A DNA stretch of 64,000 nucleotides, taken from the NCBI RefSeq assembly GCF_000003855.2, contig NW_003101678.1:3505891-3569890 (forward strand). Direction: 5' to 3'. Shown here piece after piece: positions 46,485 through 60,930 of the stretch (the first letter of the stretch is position 1; each line of letters opens with the position of its first letter). The notes below the pieces were generated by a model, which saw nothing but the letters and a program-made list of their open reading frames with translations, was not told the origin of the DNA and made no database searches. Both the position numbers and the translations under genes were made by a program. The stretch comes from Blastomyces gilchristii SLH14081. Its lineage: Eukaryota > Ascomycota > Eurotiomycetes > Onygenales > Ajellomycetaceae.

Positions 46485-48767
46485 TGCAGAATATTCATAT
46501 TATAACTATAATCTGTTTCTTATTCAGCAGCTTCTGTATGAGTTTGACAAGATTCTTACAGACTTTGACCTGCCTGTATACAGCTCTGTATAAGATAATT
46601 TTATTGAAAATCAGCTACTTTTTGAGAAGCAGAACTATAATCTTATAGAGAAAATCATCACTGTAAATACTCTGCAGATGTAGTTGAATGATGATTAATA
46701 TTATGTATATAATTCAATTCTGACTGTAATAGAATTACAGTTATCTCACTATTTTATACAAGATTCTGATGACACTGATAAAACATTTCTTTACAGAGCT
46801 CTCTATAGCTGTCTATATACAGATGAAAAAACAGTTCTTTGTATAACTTTCTCTGACATTACAGCTGTTCTTTTACCATGTGACAGAACTGTCTACTCAT
46901 ATTTTATCATCTTAATTGAATTGAATGCAGATTCTGTGTCGAAGATAATTATTCACAGTGAACTAGATTATCTGCTACAGACTATAAATTTGATTATTTA
47001 AGATAAGACTCTCATACAGTATTGCTATTATATAAAGATTTTTAACTATCTTTTTCAAGATTTACATTCATTAGATAAGCTTTTTGATGATATATCTGTT
47101 ATATTTAATAGTGATTTTATACAGACTCTGTTTATTATACTATGTAATAGTTATACTGTAGTTGTTACAGCTTATCTGCAGTGTTTATATATATAGCAGT
47201 GATTAACTGTACTGTACTTGAGAAGAAATATAAGACTGACTGCAGATAATGATAATATAATATTTATAAATTAACTTAATCAAATATTATATAATTCAGA
47301 CTGTATTAACTGTATTAATCTTTCACTCTATATTTATCAGACTGCTGACATCAGTGTGCTGTATAAGAGAGTATTTTCTACAGCTGAACTTAGAACTGCA
47401 GCAGTCTATTTTAATTACTTTAAAAACTGTGTCATTCTCACTGTATTAAATCAGAATATATTTCACATTAATGAATAAGTTATAACAGTTATATCAGATA
47501 ATATTTATATATTTTATACTGCAGATATAACTTATATAGATAATCTGATTCTGAGCTATAAGAAGTTCTTCTATGAATATCTGACTATTATTAACTATTC
47601 AGCTCTGTCACTGTCTATATTAGAATTAAAAGTAAGTACTTCTGTTATACTTCTATATAATCTTCAACTGTCTGAAAGACTCTGTAATAATATAAGAATA
47701 ATTATTCAGTGAATAATAACTTATTTACTTAAGATAAAGATTATATTCAGTATATATAAGAATTCAGTTTATATACTGTCACAGATCAATCTATATACTC
47801 AATCTATTAAGATTTCATTTAATATAACTTACTATCAGTTTTCAGTCTGTTCATACTTTATAATAATAATTAATAAGTTCTAGAGACAGTCTCTTTCTAC
47901 AGTTGATATTAATCTCAGAAATCTTATATTCTTATATAATTAACTATACATTTCACTCTCTTGAACTATAGATATTAATTAGTTAACTGTCTTACTAGAT
48001 AAGAATAATAAGAGATATATATTAAATAAAATATATCTGAAGATTCTATAGTTTCTTAACTAATTCTTCTACTACTACTGTTTTTTCTTCATTATTTATA
48101 TAATATTATTATCAGATATTAAAATAGAAATTTTTGAATATATAAAAAACTGTTATTTCAATTTAATACTAACTATTAAAGAAAAGAAAAAAGTAATAAT
48201 ATCTTATCAGACTTATTCTTATATCTTACATAGCTTATACAGTCTGCTTACATTATTCTCTATTTTTCAAATTTTTTAATCAGAGCTGTAATACTTATAG
48301 AGATACTCTATTAATAAAGCTGAGTTATCTGTAACAGACTTACAGTCTTATCTCACTCTCTATATAAATATTTCATCTCTTTCTTTATCTTATAGAGTCA
48401 GTGTATCTCTGTCTATAACTGTAATAACTTTAACTTTATAATCTTACTATTACTTACTTTATTATTCTTCTCTGTATTCTTCAGAGTTATAAATATTATC
48501 TATTTCTTTTTAACTGAACTGAACAGCTGAGCTATCTAATCTGACTTTATACTAATAACTTACTTCTTTCTCTTTCTCTTCTTCTTCTTATTCTTCTCTG
48601 TATTAACAGAGATGAAGAACTGCTGATTCTCTGTTATTTTCATATCAGTATATATATTTTATATATACATTTTACTAATTAATTTATATACTATAGAGAT
48701 GATTCATTACTTATCAGACTATAAGCTATAGTATTTACTCAGTGAATTATAGTAATAATTTATACAG
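46485..48767 (+). pseudogene. Helitron helicase domain (piece 5)
   Basis: Reads in frame through stops as a Pif1-type helicase. The linker SYYNYNLFLIQQLL is followed by DNFIENQLLFEKQNY (near 46600). The Walker A block DSDDTDKT is at 46762-46785 (GPGGTGKT expected, with Gly to Asp/Ser by G-to-A). TFLYRALYSCLYTDEKTVLC follows. Walker B is LII-stop-DKT near 46990, where LIIWDE is expected. Then come YIYQTADISVLYKRVF (near 47330), LSLSILELKVSTSVILLYNLQ (near 47610), QSLSTVDINLR (near 47890) and LYISLS-stop-TIDI (near 47945). After about 48050 no domain is recognised. The gypsy LTR starts at 48768, so the Helitron 3' hairpin is not seen. Confidence 0.88.
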
Positions 48768-49076
48768 TGTGGCGGGCTGCGCCCGATCAATTATATAGAC
48801 TATTTCATTACACTTCACAGATTTCAATCACTTCATTCTTGAACATGTACACTCTGATTCTCAGCCATTCTCAATCACTGATCTTCAGTCGCTACAAACA
48901 CGCATATATTCTTCCACCCTGAAGCTTCACTGTGTACATCATCACATACACATATAAATATTCATCTTGATTGTTAATTCTCACACTTTCTCTTTCTTTC
49001 CTTCTCTAACATTTTTATCTTTGTTATATAAGACTTATCAATATTATACTGATCTATTCAGTGTAGGTCTCTTACA
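48768..49076 (+). repeat. G2 left LTR
   Basis: 309 bp, tgtggcgggctgcgcccg...ctcttaca. It has no 64-bp duplication. The first ~55 bp are identical or nearly so to the G1 left LTR and unmutated. Five bases before it are tacag; the partner duplication is outside the window. Confidence 0.87.
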
Positions 49077-49348
49077 CTATAAAAATGTTCATCATCTTCT
49101 CATTAGAAATGATTATTCATTGAGAGATATTCAAATGCATAACAACACATAAGAAAGAGAAAACACAGTTAAGTGAACACTGAGTCTTCAGATAGAAGCT
49201 TACTCATCAGTCATTCTGACCCTGTAATAAAGATCTTACAAGAGAATGTCAGTGAAAGATCTGAGAGTTCTGACATTCAGATGTATAAGAATATAATTAC
49301 ATTTCTTCAGATTTCACAGATATCATATATTCAATGATTGATATAATC

Positions 49349-50510
49349 ATGTCTAATAATAATATGAAACTCTCAAACATGAGTATAAATGTAATGTCAC
49401 AGTGACTCTGAGTAATGTTGAAATTACAATAGTAACAGATAGCAGACATGCATATAACTCAACAACTTCAATACAAAGAGATTCAATGATTAACTCATAC
49501 AATTTCAACATCTACAGAACTGAATACAAAAGCACTGAAAGAATACTTGAGTGCTTCTGCATATTTTAATACTTCTAATCTCACTCTCTACTCATTATAA
49601 AGAATGAAAATACTTGTGAAACTGAGTATAGATGAAGATGTCATCAGTTTATTAATTAATCAAGATTGATATATCAATGAATGATTGAAAGATTATATGA
49701 AACAGAAGTTTCATTCATGAATAAAAGCATGTGAATCAGCATTGCAAACACCTGATAATATCATGAAATATCTTGATATTCTGTTCTAAGACACTGCTAT
49801 GCAACAGAAAGCATTAGATTGATTACAGAGTATCTGACAGAGAAACACTTCTCTTACAACATTTATCTCTGACTTCAACACTAAGATTCTAGAAGCAGGT
49901 GATTAATCTTGAGAGAATTGAATAAAGATTAGCATGCTCAAGAAGATATTAACTTTCAAACTCTTACAGACTCTTGTAAGTGTAGACAAAGACCAGACTT
50001 ATGAAGACTTCTGCACACAGCTTCAGATAATGAATGATTATCTTATCAAGCTCAAGAATATACAGAACAGTGATAGAAGATGTTACATTTCAGTGACTCA
50101 TACACCTGTGATGAGGAATAACAATGATGCAGATATCATGAATTGAGTAGACTTAAATATCTACATATGAGCAAGAGTCTTTATTATGTGAACAGGCTTC
50201 TGAGTCTCTGAGATCACTTTCAAAGAAGTCACTGATCAATGTCAATGTGAAGTGTGCATCAACTGTAACTGATCAGAACACATTGCTTTCAACTGCTGAT
50301 TAATCTCTGTATCTTCATACTTGAGAGAAAGATCAGCATCTTCTTATTCAAAGAATGAATCAGCATCTGTCTGTATCAATCACATTACATTAGAGAAAGA
50401 TTTAGAAGATAACTATGAGAATGTCTCAGTGAAACAGGGAAAAGATTAGCTTCTGTTCAAATTCATAAACAGAAGCTTGAAGAGATCAGATGACAATGAT
50501 TTAAAGAAAA
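49349..50510 (+). pseudogene. G2 gag with CCHC zinc knuckle
   Basis: Starts at ATG 49349 and aligns with G1 gag. An open stretch at 49934-50146 reads MLKKILTFKLLQTLVSVDKD and on to DRRCYISVTHTPVM. The zinc knuckle is at 50255-50296 with all four ligands kept. Confidence 0.75.
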
Positions 50511-51115
50511 GATAATAATGAATACAATTCTTGTATTTACTGTGATTGATAACATGTATAATATAAAAGCTATGATAGACAGCAGTCTATATTACTATAT
50601 AATGATAAAATCTTCAGTTGTAAGACATTATAATCTTCAGTATATCTCTTTATTAAAATCTTAACTTCTCACAGAATTTAATGATTCAAAAGACATTTAT
50701 ATCTGTTACATGATAAAGCTAATCATAGATATGAAAGAACATTAATATGAAGATATCTATATATATGAAGTTGATAATCTTGATTACAATTTTATATTAG
50801 AACTTATCTGACTATCTGAATAAGACATCTTATTGAATACTTAAAACAGAAGCTTGATATTCTCTAATAATAATAGAATTTATGAAGATGATATTTACAA
50901 GACTATTAATCTGACACAGATCTCTGTCAATACTTATGAAATACTCAGAAAAAGAAGTCACTGAAAGAATCACTGATAGTAGAATCATGTATCAATCTAT
51001 TTCATCAGTCTGATTAATATTAAAAAGACTTTAGAAAAATTATTTCATATTATAATAACAGATTCTTGTATAAAACTTTCTCAATAATATTATAAATATC
51101 TAGATGTCTTCTGAT
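50510..51115 (+). pseudogene. G2 protease and start of RT
   Basis: Protease near 50575 has DSS where DSG is expected. It has a single copy of the segment that is duplicated in G1. The frame is cut by hAT C at 51116. Confidence 0.7.
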
Positions 51116-51479
51116 TAGACTGGCCGGCGGGACCATGAATTTCACATTTGATCCCATTTGGTCTGATCTCATACATTTCTTGGTGTGAGTCCCACCAGGA
51201 CCAAGTCTCAAAAAAATCTGAAAATGAACCATTTCTGAGAGAAATGACATGAAAAATGACCAGATTTAATTCAAGAACAGTGAAATGAGAGTAATTTCTC
51301 AGGATAAACTGTGAAAGATGATCATTCTTTCAAAATCAGAATGAGACTGAAACTGAAGATCAAAATCAGTTCTATTCAGTTCATTCAGTGATTGCTTATA
51401 TAATCAGAATTTGGTAACAATTATTGATAACACTCATGAAACAACTAAATACATTCTTGTACAAGTTTATTCTTCACTT

Positions 51480-53990
51480 TCTCATGAAAACTACACTTCT
51501 CTGATATACTGTGATCAGAGGTATTAAACTGTCTGATAATTCTATGTTTTATAATCATGAGTTTCTTGATTGTTTCTTCTTGCAATTGTTCTCAGTGATA
51601 GTGACAAATATCTCAACTTGAGTTGAACTTTCACTTCATTCTCACCTCTGTCAATGGAATTGTCAGAATATCATGTGTCATCAGTGCAACAGTTGAATAT
51701 GTACTCTCAACAATTTTCTATAACTCTAGAATTGATTTGACATGTAAATTCATTGAATTATCTTGAAGATAGCAGTCAAATTCAGTTTTACAAGCATGTA
51801 GTTTTGCCTGATTTTCAGTTGCAATCAATGTATGTAAGTCCTGTTTCAAAGTTAGTATTATAGTTCTATGTAATATGAAGTATTATCAAAGATCATTACT
51901 TACTAGAGAATTGTATTTCACTATCTTCATATCTTGAACATCTGCTCATTCAAATCTCTGATAGTTGGCATTGTAGTAGTCTCAGACTAATTTGACATAT
52001 GAGTCTCATTCCTCCTCTATTCAATCTTGAGAAGTGTAGATATTAACTCAATAGAAGGAATCTAGTAGAGCTGCTACAGCATAGTACTCTGCAAAAGATT
52101 GTTCAGTTTTGCTGTAGTAATATGCCAGTTTATTCCTTACAGTAATAATAGCCTGTGCTATAGCATTATCTCAGACTGAATTTCTTTTTGAGTGATTCAA
52201 CTGCTTCTTAAGATAAGTAAATAAACTGTTATACACTCATCAGGCTGACTGCAGCATTGATGTACAAGTGATTGAGACTGTCTTTGTTATCTTATAAAAC
52301 TGAAACAGTAAATCAATCACATATTTCAACTGAGTTCACTTCATATCAGAAAGTTTCAATATCTGGATCTTTTCTCAATCAGAGTGTTGCACTCAATGAT
52401 TAATCATCTGATATAATCAAAGAGTCTGAACAGTCATCTCATATATTGAACTTCATCATATTCTAACATTCTGTATCATATTCAGTGATGTGACTGATTT
52501 GTTTATTTATTGAATATCATGAAATTATTGTTATTATTTAGAGGAGGTACAAATTACATTAGCAATGTTTTAAATCTGTGATATTTAAATTATTAGTCAA
52601 TCTATTCAAAATTAACAGTAGCATTATCAAAAAGTGTTATTAAAAAGCAATATTAAAAAGTGTTGTCAAAAAACATTATCTTTTGTAAAGTGAATGTAAA
52701 AGTTACTTGAGTAATCACTTTCATCTCATTCTCATTTCAAGAATCAGTCATCTCATTATTCTTCATCTCAATGTTAAGATTCTTTATCAGTGTTTACATC
52801 ACAAGTTGAACCACATGAGCAATGCAGAAGATATGACCTTGTTTATTATTTTAGAAATGCAAAGTCAATTTTTGCTCTAAGCTCTTCATCATAGTGTAGT
52901 TATTCACAGCATTGTCAGTTGTAATTATAAGAAGACTAGAACTAATATCTCAATAGTTATTTTTAATCACAGTCATTAATATCTCTGTTATATAATTCTC
53001 AGTATGACTACTGATCAATGATTCAAATTCAATTAATGTCTCTTAATAAGTTCAGTTCTCATCAATGTAATAACATGTAACTCTTATAAATGTAAGATTG
53101 TTTGTACTAGTTCATACATTCACTGTGAGAGACACTCTTCAATGATTCTTCAACTCTGATTCTAGATATTGTATATTGACTTTATAGTGTGTCTTAAGAT
53201 TGAACTGAAGACAGAATTGATGTAAAATATGAAGATTTGAATTAAGCATTTGAAGAAGTGTTCAGAATTCAGGGTTTTTAATTGATTAAAGAGAAAGATT
53301 CAGAGATATACATATACAAAGTAATTGTTCACAGAAGTTATCAGATGAGAGTTGTGAAATCAGAGTACTGATATATGATCATTTTTGCATAATTTCCTTC
53401 AAATTAGAAAGTTAGTATTATCAAAAATCATTATCTGATAGAGTAACTTATCAGCCTAGTAGTAATTTTCTGATTATTTTTCTTTTATTGTCTGCATTCT
53501 GATGACTTCAGATGTCAGAAAATTCCTTCAGAGCTATGACCAGTTTATAATGAATGTTTCTGAATGAAGTTGTAGTGATTGTAGCAGAGAGATGACTCTT
53601 CAGTAATCTGCAATGCAATCTGTTGATAATTATTTCATAGTTCATCTCAGTGTTTGTGTTGAGTTTTTCATAAATTTCATAACCTGGAATCAGATGTGAA
53701 GAATGAAGTGATTATTTATCATGATTGAAAGAGAGTATTCTGTGTTGAATTATAAATAACATAGACTTTGTGATTCACAGTGATTTCTTGAAGAGTTTGT
53801 GAATCTTCAATAGAAGTAAAAGAAGTGAAAGAAGTGAATTCAGAAGATATGATAATAATTTAAGAAAGATGATAATTTATTTTCAATAACTGATCACTGA
53901 TGTGTGTAAGAAGAATTAATATAAGAGAAAATAATCTTGTTTCTTAGCTTAGTTATAATTTTAGTACTAACTCAGATTAGATATCATCAA
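51480..53990 (-). pseudogene. hAT transposase, copy C
   Basis: Homologue of 32240-34720 on the minus strand. The intron equivalent to 34316-34378 is near 51840-51905 and the array intron near 52610-52720. Stops are mainly TGA at Trp sites. Confidence 0.8.
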
Positions 53991-54369
53991 TGTATAAAAG
54001 TAAATAAATAATCTTGATTAATCTCTATCATATTTCTTGAAATATATTAATATTGTGAAAGAGAGTATTATCAAATTATGTTATCAGATGATATCATTAA
54101 AAATATATTAATATTATGAATATCAATGTTGAAAAAATGTTGATACTTATATATTATAGTGATTTGTGAATCATGATAGTTAAATATATATATATATATA
54201 TATATTATTCCTGACTTGATTACAACTTGTACAATAATTTTTAAAAACTTAAAATTAATTTCAATTATTAATAATTATGAACTTATAACTAACTAATATA
54301 AAAAGAAAAAAACTTTTTCTACTTATCATCTTTCTGCTCTTTCTTATTCTTCTTATCATTCTTTATAAT

Positions 54370-55141
54370 TTACTTCTCATTCTTCTTCTTCTTCTTCTTC
54401 TTCTTATCTGAGATGATAATCATCTCAAAATCTCTCTCTGCTGTCTTCTCAGAGAAGGGTTCTCACTGCTCTCTCTCAGCCAGGTCAATCTGCACCTCAA
54501 AATCCTGCATTTTCTGATCTACTGTCTCAGGTTTCATCTCAGCAGTAAGCAGATTAGCATGCTCAGAGAGCAGGGCTGTCTTCTCAATGTTCTGAATCAT
54601 GGAGTGCATTTGAGACCTGAATAAGACCTTAATCTCCTTCTTCTCTATCAGCTTCTGCTAATCAATTAGAGAACAGAAGTGTTATTAAAAATTATTATCT
54701 CTCAATAAATAAAAAACTTATCAGTTTTAGCTTCTTTGTCTCTTACTTTAATACTCTCTTAATCTTCTTCTGTCACTGCTTATTTGCAGCAACACTCTTC
54801 TCATCTCTCTCTCTCTTCATCTTAGTCTTAAATCATTCTCAGGACTTCTTCTGATCTCACTACTACTATATAAGACTCTTCACTGTCTTCTTCTCTAATC
54901 TCTCACAGGTGGTGCTATTCACATTATTTCTATACTTAGTTCAGTCTAAATCTATCAGAAGTGTTACTTAAAATTGTTATCATTCTGCTCTCTTATGAAG
55001 CCTCTTTAAGACATTATAATATGTCTTATAATCTATCTCTTCTCACTTGAACATCTTCTTCTTCTCTTTCTTCAATCTGTGACAGTGCTCACATGCCTTG
55101 ATGGTTCACAGAACTGCAGAATATTTAAAGAGGAATAACAT
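54370..55141 (-). pseudogene. hAT copy C: accessory Cys-rich gene
   Basis: ATG at 55141; stop at 54372-54370 (TAA). Same three-exon plan as in copy A. Here the cluster begins TIKACEHCH (near 55090). Confidence 0.5.
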
Positions 55142-55779
55142 GATTGGTTTCAGTGAGCATTGAAGAAAGGTGAAGGCAGGAGAGGCAGCTAGAAATGATA
55201 TGATAATAGTGATGATGATGATGATGATAATGGTAATAATGGTGGTGATAGTGATAATGATGATGATAATGATGATGATAATGATGATGATGAAAGAGAG
55301 AGTGCATTGAAATATATTACTAACTTATTAAATATAAAGAGACTCAAAGAAAATATTAACAGCTTTCAGCAATGTATAGAAACAGCTACAGTGTTGTATA
55401 GTAATATCATCTTCATTCAATGCATGCACTGTTGATATTCTTTGTATACAGTTATTATATAATCTATATCAGAGATACATGCAGAAAACAGATCTTTGTT
55501 GCTAGGACAAATGATTACAGCAATTCTCTGTTTTTATATTATAAAGATAAGTTATTCTCATTTCTTTCTTCTCTCTTTTCTCTTCTTTAATCAATCACTA
55601 ATTCCAAGCTGATATGAAAACTATTAAAACACTCTCAGAAACCCTCAAATTGAAGAGTATAGACTAATCAAATTTCAAATGCAGAAGAAATTAAATTATC
55701 TTCTACAGATTCAATTACTCATTCTCTCTTAAATAAAACAGCAGTCACATTCCCTCTTCCCCTCAATCAAATGAAACAT

Positions 55780-56200
55780 GGCCTGTGAAAAGCAAGTATT
55801 ATGTCAGGTCATAATGGCCAACACAGCCCCAGCATGCAGGGCTGTATATGCACAGTGCATGCTGAACTGAGAGACTGTGTGAGTTGTAAACTGATGACAG
55901 CATTTCAGAGAGAGCTGTGTAGTGTGAGAAAGCCACAACTCTTGATCATATACACAGAGAGTGAATTGCTGTAGTAAGTGCATGTGTATTGAAGTAATGC
56001 TTTTTAATAACACTCAGTCTCTGATATAATGAAAATAGAGTCTCTCTATAAGATCTGTTTTTATCAGAAGTCAGGGAATCTTATATTTCTCAAGATCATC
56101 TTCACACACCTTGTCTGTGAAATTGATGAGAAGAATCATTGATTTCAGTGTTCTGTTCTTGATGTCATTCAAGTAGCAGCAGAGTTCACCCTGGTCACAC
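55780..56200 (+). pseudogene. hAT copy C: possible divergent two-exon gene
   Basis: Exon 1 ends at 55973. Intron 55974-56017 is gtaagtg...aacactcag. Exon 2 continues with TGA-interrupted frame LPEVRESYISQDHLHTPCL and ends at a TAA just after HPGHTF (near 56204). Confidence 0.4.
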
Positions 56201-56891
56201 TTTTTAAGTGTATGTTTTCTAATTATTCACATTTATATAGATATATACTGATTATTTGTTAGATGATGTTAAGACAATGATTTATCATAACTGTGTTACT
56301 CTCACTGTGAGAGATACACAGTTGATAATGAATATTGTGAAGACTCTGAGAAATGAGTATTTTAAGAGTGCTGCAGCCCTGCAATCTTGATTTTTTTTTG
56401 TTTTTATTTTTTATTTTTTTCTTTTTCTTTTCTTTTTTTTTTTTTATTGTGATTTTTTCTTGTTGTTTTGTTTTTTATTTTTTTATTATTTTTTATATTT
56501 TATATTTTTTTTTAATTAAAATGATATCAATTATAATCTGTGTTTAGAAAAGTAATAATATTTGATAACACTCTCTATTGAATTTTCAACAAATGAGCAC
56601 TATGTTATGATATTATGTAAGTGAGAAATGATTTTATAGTCTCATTTAGTGCCATTTTCAATAATGAAATCAGAATGAAAATGTGACTAAGAATTCAAAC
56701 ATATTCTTTATCTGAGACTAGATTTTTATTTGAAAAGTGAATCTGGGACCTTTAATATCTGAAATAACATGATTTGAGATCAATGTGATGAACACAAACC
56801 ATGACCAGAAGTAATGCTTTTAGGCAATGTGACAACTGTAAAGTTTGATCCTGGTCTTCAGACACGGTCACACGGTCAGTCTACTTCTGAT

Positions 56892-58049
56892 AAGATAATA
56901 TTATGAATATATCTCTTTTATAGATCTCAGAGTTGATCACAGTATGAAGTTAGNNNNNNNNNNNNNNNNNNNNNNNNNNNNNNNNNNNNNNNNNNNNNNN
57001 NNNNNNNNNNNNNNNNNNNNNNNNNNNNNNNNNNNNNNNNNNNNNNNNNNNNNNNNNNNNNNNNNNNNNNNNNNNNNNNNNNNNNNNNNNNNNNNNNNNN
57101 NNNNNNNNNNNNNNNNNNNNNNNNNNNNNNNNNNNNNNNNNNNNNNNNNNNNNNNNNNNNNNNNNNNNNNNNNNNNNNNNNNNNNNNNNNNNNNNNNNNN
57201 NNNNNNNNNNNNNNNNNNNNNNNNNNNNNNNNNNNNNNNNNNNNNNNNNNNNNNNNNNNNNNNNNNNNNNNNNNNNNNNNNNNNNNNNNNNNNNNNNNNN
57301 NNNNCATAATTTCTTTGATGAATAGTCACATTCTTTGAACTGACTAATATTTTCAGTATATTTCAGAAGTATATTAACTGAGTACTCTGAGATTTTCTTA
57401 ATGAGTTTATATCTGCTTATCTAGATAACATTCTCATCTTCACTGATAAATTCAGAAAAGAATATCAAGAGTATATATAAAAGATATTATAATAGCTACA
57501 AGAAGCAGAACTACTGATAGATATTAATAAGTATGATTTTAAAGTTAAGAGTATCAAGTATCTGAGTTTTATTATAGAAGTGAATAAGAGAATTTAAATA
57601 AATTCTGAGAAAGTCTTCACTATTCTTGAATGAGAAGCTTCACATACTGTGAAAGATATATAAAGCTTCATCAGATTTACTAACTTCTATCAGTGATTTA
57701 TATAAAACTTCTCAGATATTATAAGATCACTTACAGATCTTACTAAGAAAGACTCAGTATTTTAATAATCAGTGAATACTGAAGCTGTATTTACATAGAT
57801 GAAGAAGATGTTCATTAATATCTCTCTACTGATAATATTTAATTCTGATTATAAGATAGTTATTGAAGCTGATTTCTCTGACTATATAATAGAAGAAGTG
57901 ATATTATAATATAATAATGAAGATATTCTATAATCATGTATCTTCATGTCTAAGAAACTAAGTCTTGTTAAATACAATTATGAGATCTATGATAAGAAAC
58001 TTCTTATAATTATATACTGTTTAAAAGAATAAGACTCTGAACTCTGAAG
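56892..58049 (+). pseudogene. G2 RT and RNase H segment
   Basis: After the N gap it aligns with G1 18140-18890. The RT motif near 57416 reads YLDN (YLDD expected). Ends at hAT D. Confidence 0.75.
56954..57304. other. Assembly gap (351 N)
   Basis: Lies in G2 RT. The same interval in G1, without the MITE, is about 360 bp. Confidence 1.
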
Positions 58050-58419
58050 TAGACTGGCCGGTGAAACCATGAATTTCACATTTGGTCCCATTTGGTCTGA
58101 TCTCATACATTTCTTGGCATGAGTCCCACCAGGACCAAGCCTCAAAAAAATCTGAAAATGGACCATTTCTGAGAGAAATGGTGTGAAAAATGACCAGATT
58201 TAATTCAAGAACAGTGAAATGAGAGTAATTTTTCAGAATAAACTGTGAAAGATGATCATTCTTTCAAAATCAGAATGAGACTGAGACTGAAGATCAAAAT
58301 CAGTTCCATTCAGTTCATTCAGTGATTGCTTATATAATCAGAATTTGATAATGATTATTGATAACACTCATGAAACAACTAAATACATTCTTGTGCAAGT
58401 TTATTCTTCACTTTCTCAT

Positions 58420-60930
58420 GAAAACTACACTTCTCTGATATACTGTGATCAGAGGTATTAAACTGTCTGATAATTTCATGTTTTATAATCATGAGTTTCT
58501 TGATTGTTTCTCCTTGTAATTGTCTCTAATGATAGTGATAAATATCTCAACTTGAGTTGAACTTTCACTTCATTCTCACCCCTGTCAATGAAATTGTCAG
58601 AATATCACATGCCATCAGTACAACAGTTGAATATGTACTCTCAACAATTTTTCATAACTCTAGAATTGATTTGGCATGTAAATTCATCAGATCATCTTGA
58701 AGATAGCAGTCAAATTCAGTTTTATAAGCATGTAGTTTTGCCTGATTTTCAGTTGTAATCAATGTATGTAAGTTCTGTTTCAAAGTTAGTATTATAGTTC
58801 TATATAATATGAAGTATTATCAAAGATCATTACTTACTAGGGAATTGTATTTCACTGTCTCTACATTTTAAACATCTGCTTGTTCAAATCTCTGATAGTT
58901 GGCATTGTAGTAGTCTCAGGCTAATTTAATATATGAGTCTTGTTTCTTCTCTGTTCAATCTTGAGAAGTGTAGATATTAACTTGATAGAAGAGATCTAGT
59001 AGAGCTGCTATAGCATAGTACTCTGCAAAAGATTGTTCTGTTTTGCTGTAGTAATATACCAGTTTATTTCTTACAGTAACAATAGCCTGTGCTATAGCAT
59101 TATTCTAGACTGAATTTCTTTTTGAGTGATTCAACTGCTTCTCAAGATGAGTAAATAAACTGTTATACACTCACCAGACTGACTGCAGCATTGGTGTACA
59201 AGTGATTGAGACTGTCTTTATTGTCTTATAAAACTGAAACAGTAAATCAATCACATATTTCAACTGAGTTCACTTCATATCTGAAAGTTTCAATATCTGA
59301 ATCTTTTCCCAATCAGAGTGTTGCACTCAATGATCAATCACCTGACATAATTGAAGAGTCTGAACAGCTATCTCATATATTGAACTTCACTGTATTCTAA
59401 CATTCTGTATCATATTCAGTGATGTGACTGATTTATTTATTTATTGAATATCATGAAATTATTGTTATTGTTTAGAAGAGATACAAATTACATTAGCAAT
59501 GTTTCAAATCTATGATATTTAAATTATTAGTCAATCTATTCAAAATTAACAGTAGCATTATCAAAAAGCATTATCAAAAAGCAATATTAAAAAGTGTTAT
59601 TAAAAAACATTATCTTTTGCAAAGTGAATGCAAAAGTTACTTGAGTAATCACTTTCATCTTATTCTCATTTCAAGAATCAGTCATCTCATTATTCTTCAT
59701 CTCAATGTTAAGATTCTTTATCAGTGTTTACATCACAAGTTAAACCACAGGAGCAATGCAGAAAATATAACCTTGTTTATCATTTCAGAAATGCAAAGCC
59801 AATTTTTGCTTCAAACTCTTCATCATAGTATAGTTATTCACAGCATTGTCAGTTGTAATTGTAAGAAGACTGAGACTAATATTTCAATAGTCATTTTTAA
59901 TCATAGTTATTAATATCTCTGCTATATAATCCTCAGTATGACTACTGATCAATGATTTAAATTCAATTAATGTCTCTTAATAAGTCCAGTTCTCATCAAT
60001 GTAATAACATATAACTCTCATAAATGCAAGATTGTTTGTACTAGTTCATGTATTCACTGTAAGAGATACTCTTCAATAATTCTTCAACTCTGATCCTAGA
60101 TATTGTATATTGACTTTGTAGTGTATCTCAAGGTTGAACTGAAGACAGAATCAATGTGAAATATGAAGATTTGAATTAAGTATTTGAAGAAGTATTCAGA
60201 ATTCAGGATTTTCAATTGATTAAAGAGAAAGATTCAAAGATATACACATGCAAAGTAATTGTTCATGAAAGTTATTAGATGAGAGTTATGAAATCAGAGT
60301 ACTGATACAGGGTCATTTTCACATAATTTTCTTCAAATTAGAAAGTTAGTATTATCAAAAATCATTATCTGATAGAGTAACTTACCAGCTCAGTAGTAAT
60401 TTTCTGATTATTTTTCTTTTATTATCTGCATTCTGATAACTTCAGATGTCAGAAAATTTCTTCAGAGTTATAATCAGTTCATGATGAATGTTTCTGAATA
60501 AAGTTACAGTGATTATAGCAAAGAGATGACTCTTCAGTAATCTGCAATACAATCTGTTGATAATTATTTCATAGTTCATCTCAATGTTTATGTTAAGTTT
60601 TTCATAAATTTCATGACCTGAAATCAGATATGAAGAATGAAGTAATCATTCATTATGATTGAAAGAGAGTATTCTGTGTTAAATTGTAAACAATGTAGAC
60701 TTTGTGATTCACAGTGATTTCTTAAAGAGTTTGTGAATCTTCAATAGAAGTAAAAGAAGTGAAAGAAGTGAATTCAGAAGACATGATAATAATTTGAGAA
60801 AGATAACAATTTATTTTCAATAACTGATCACTGATGTGTGTAAGAAGAATTAATATAAGAGAAAATAATCTTGTTTCTTAGCTTAGTTATAATTTTAGTA
60901 CTAACTCAGATTGAATATCATTAATGTATA
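58420..60930 (-). pseudogene. hAT transposase, copy D
   Basis: Colinear with copy C. Minus-strand catalytic and dimerisation blocks are recognisable but stop-riddled. The array intron is at 59561-59626. Confidence 0.78.

Larger units (their letters stand above)
51116..56883 (-). mobile_element. hAT transposon, copy C (5768 bp)
   Basis: Ends tagactggccgg...cacggtcagtcta; target duplication cttctgat (51108-51115 and 56884-56891). Inverted relative to A and B. One of the less mutated copies. Family-repeat sites lie at about 51408, 51886, 52617-52680, 53428, 54066, 54683, 54964, 56002 and 56555. Confidence 0.95.

Noticed and set aside
46044..46505. Open frames made mostly of X across the N gaps (also 56927-57329)
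   Set aside because: They are artefacts of unsequenced bases.
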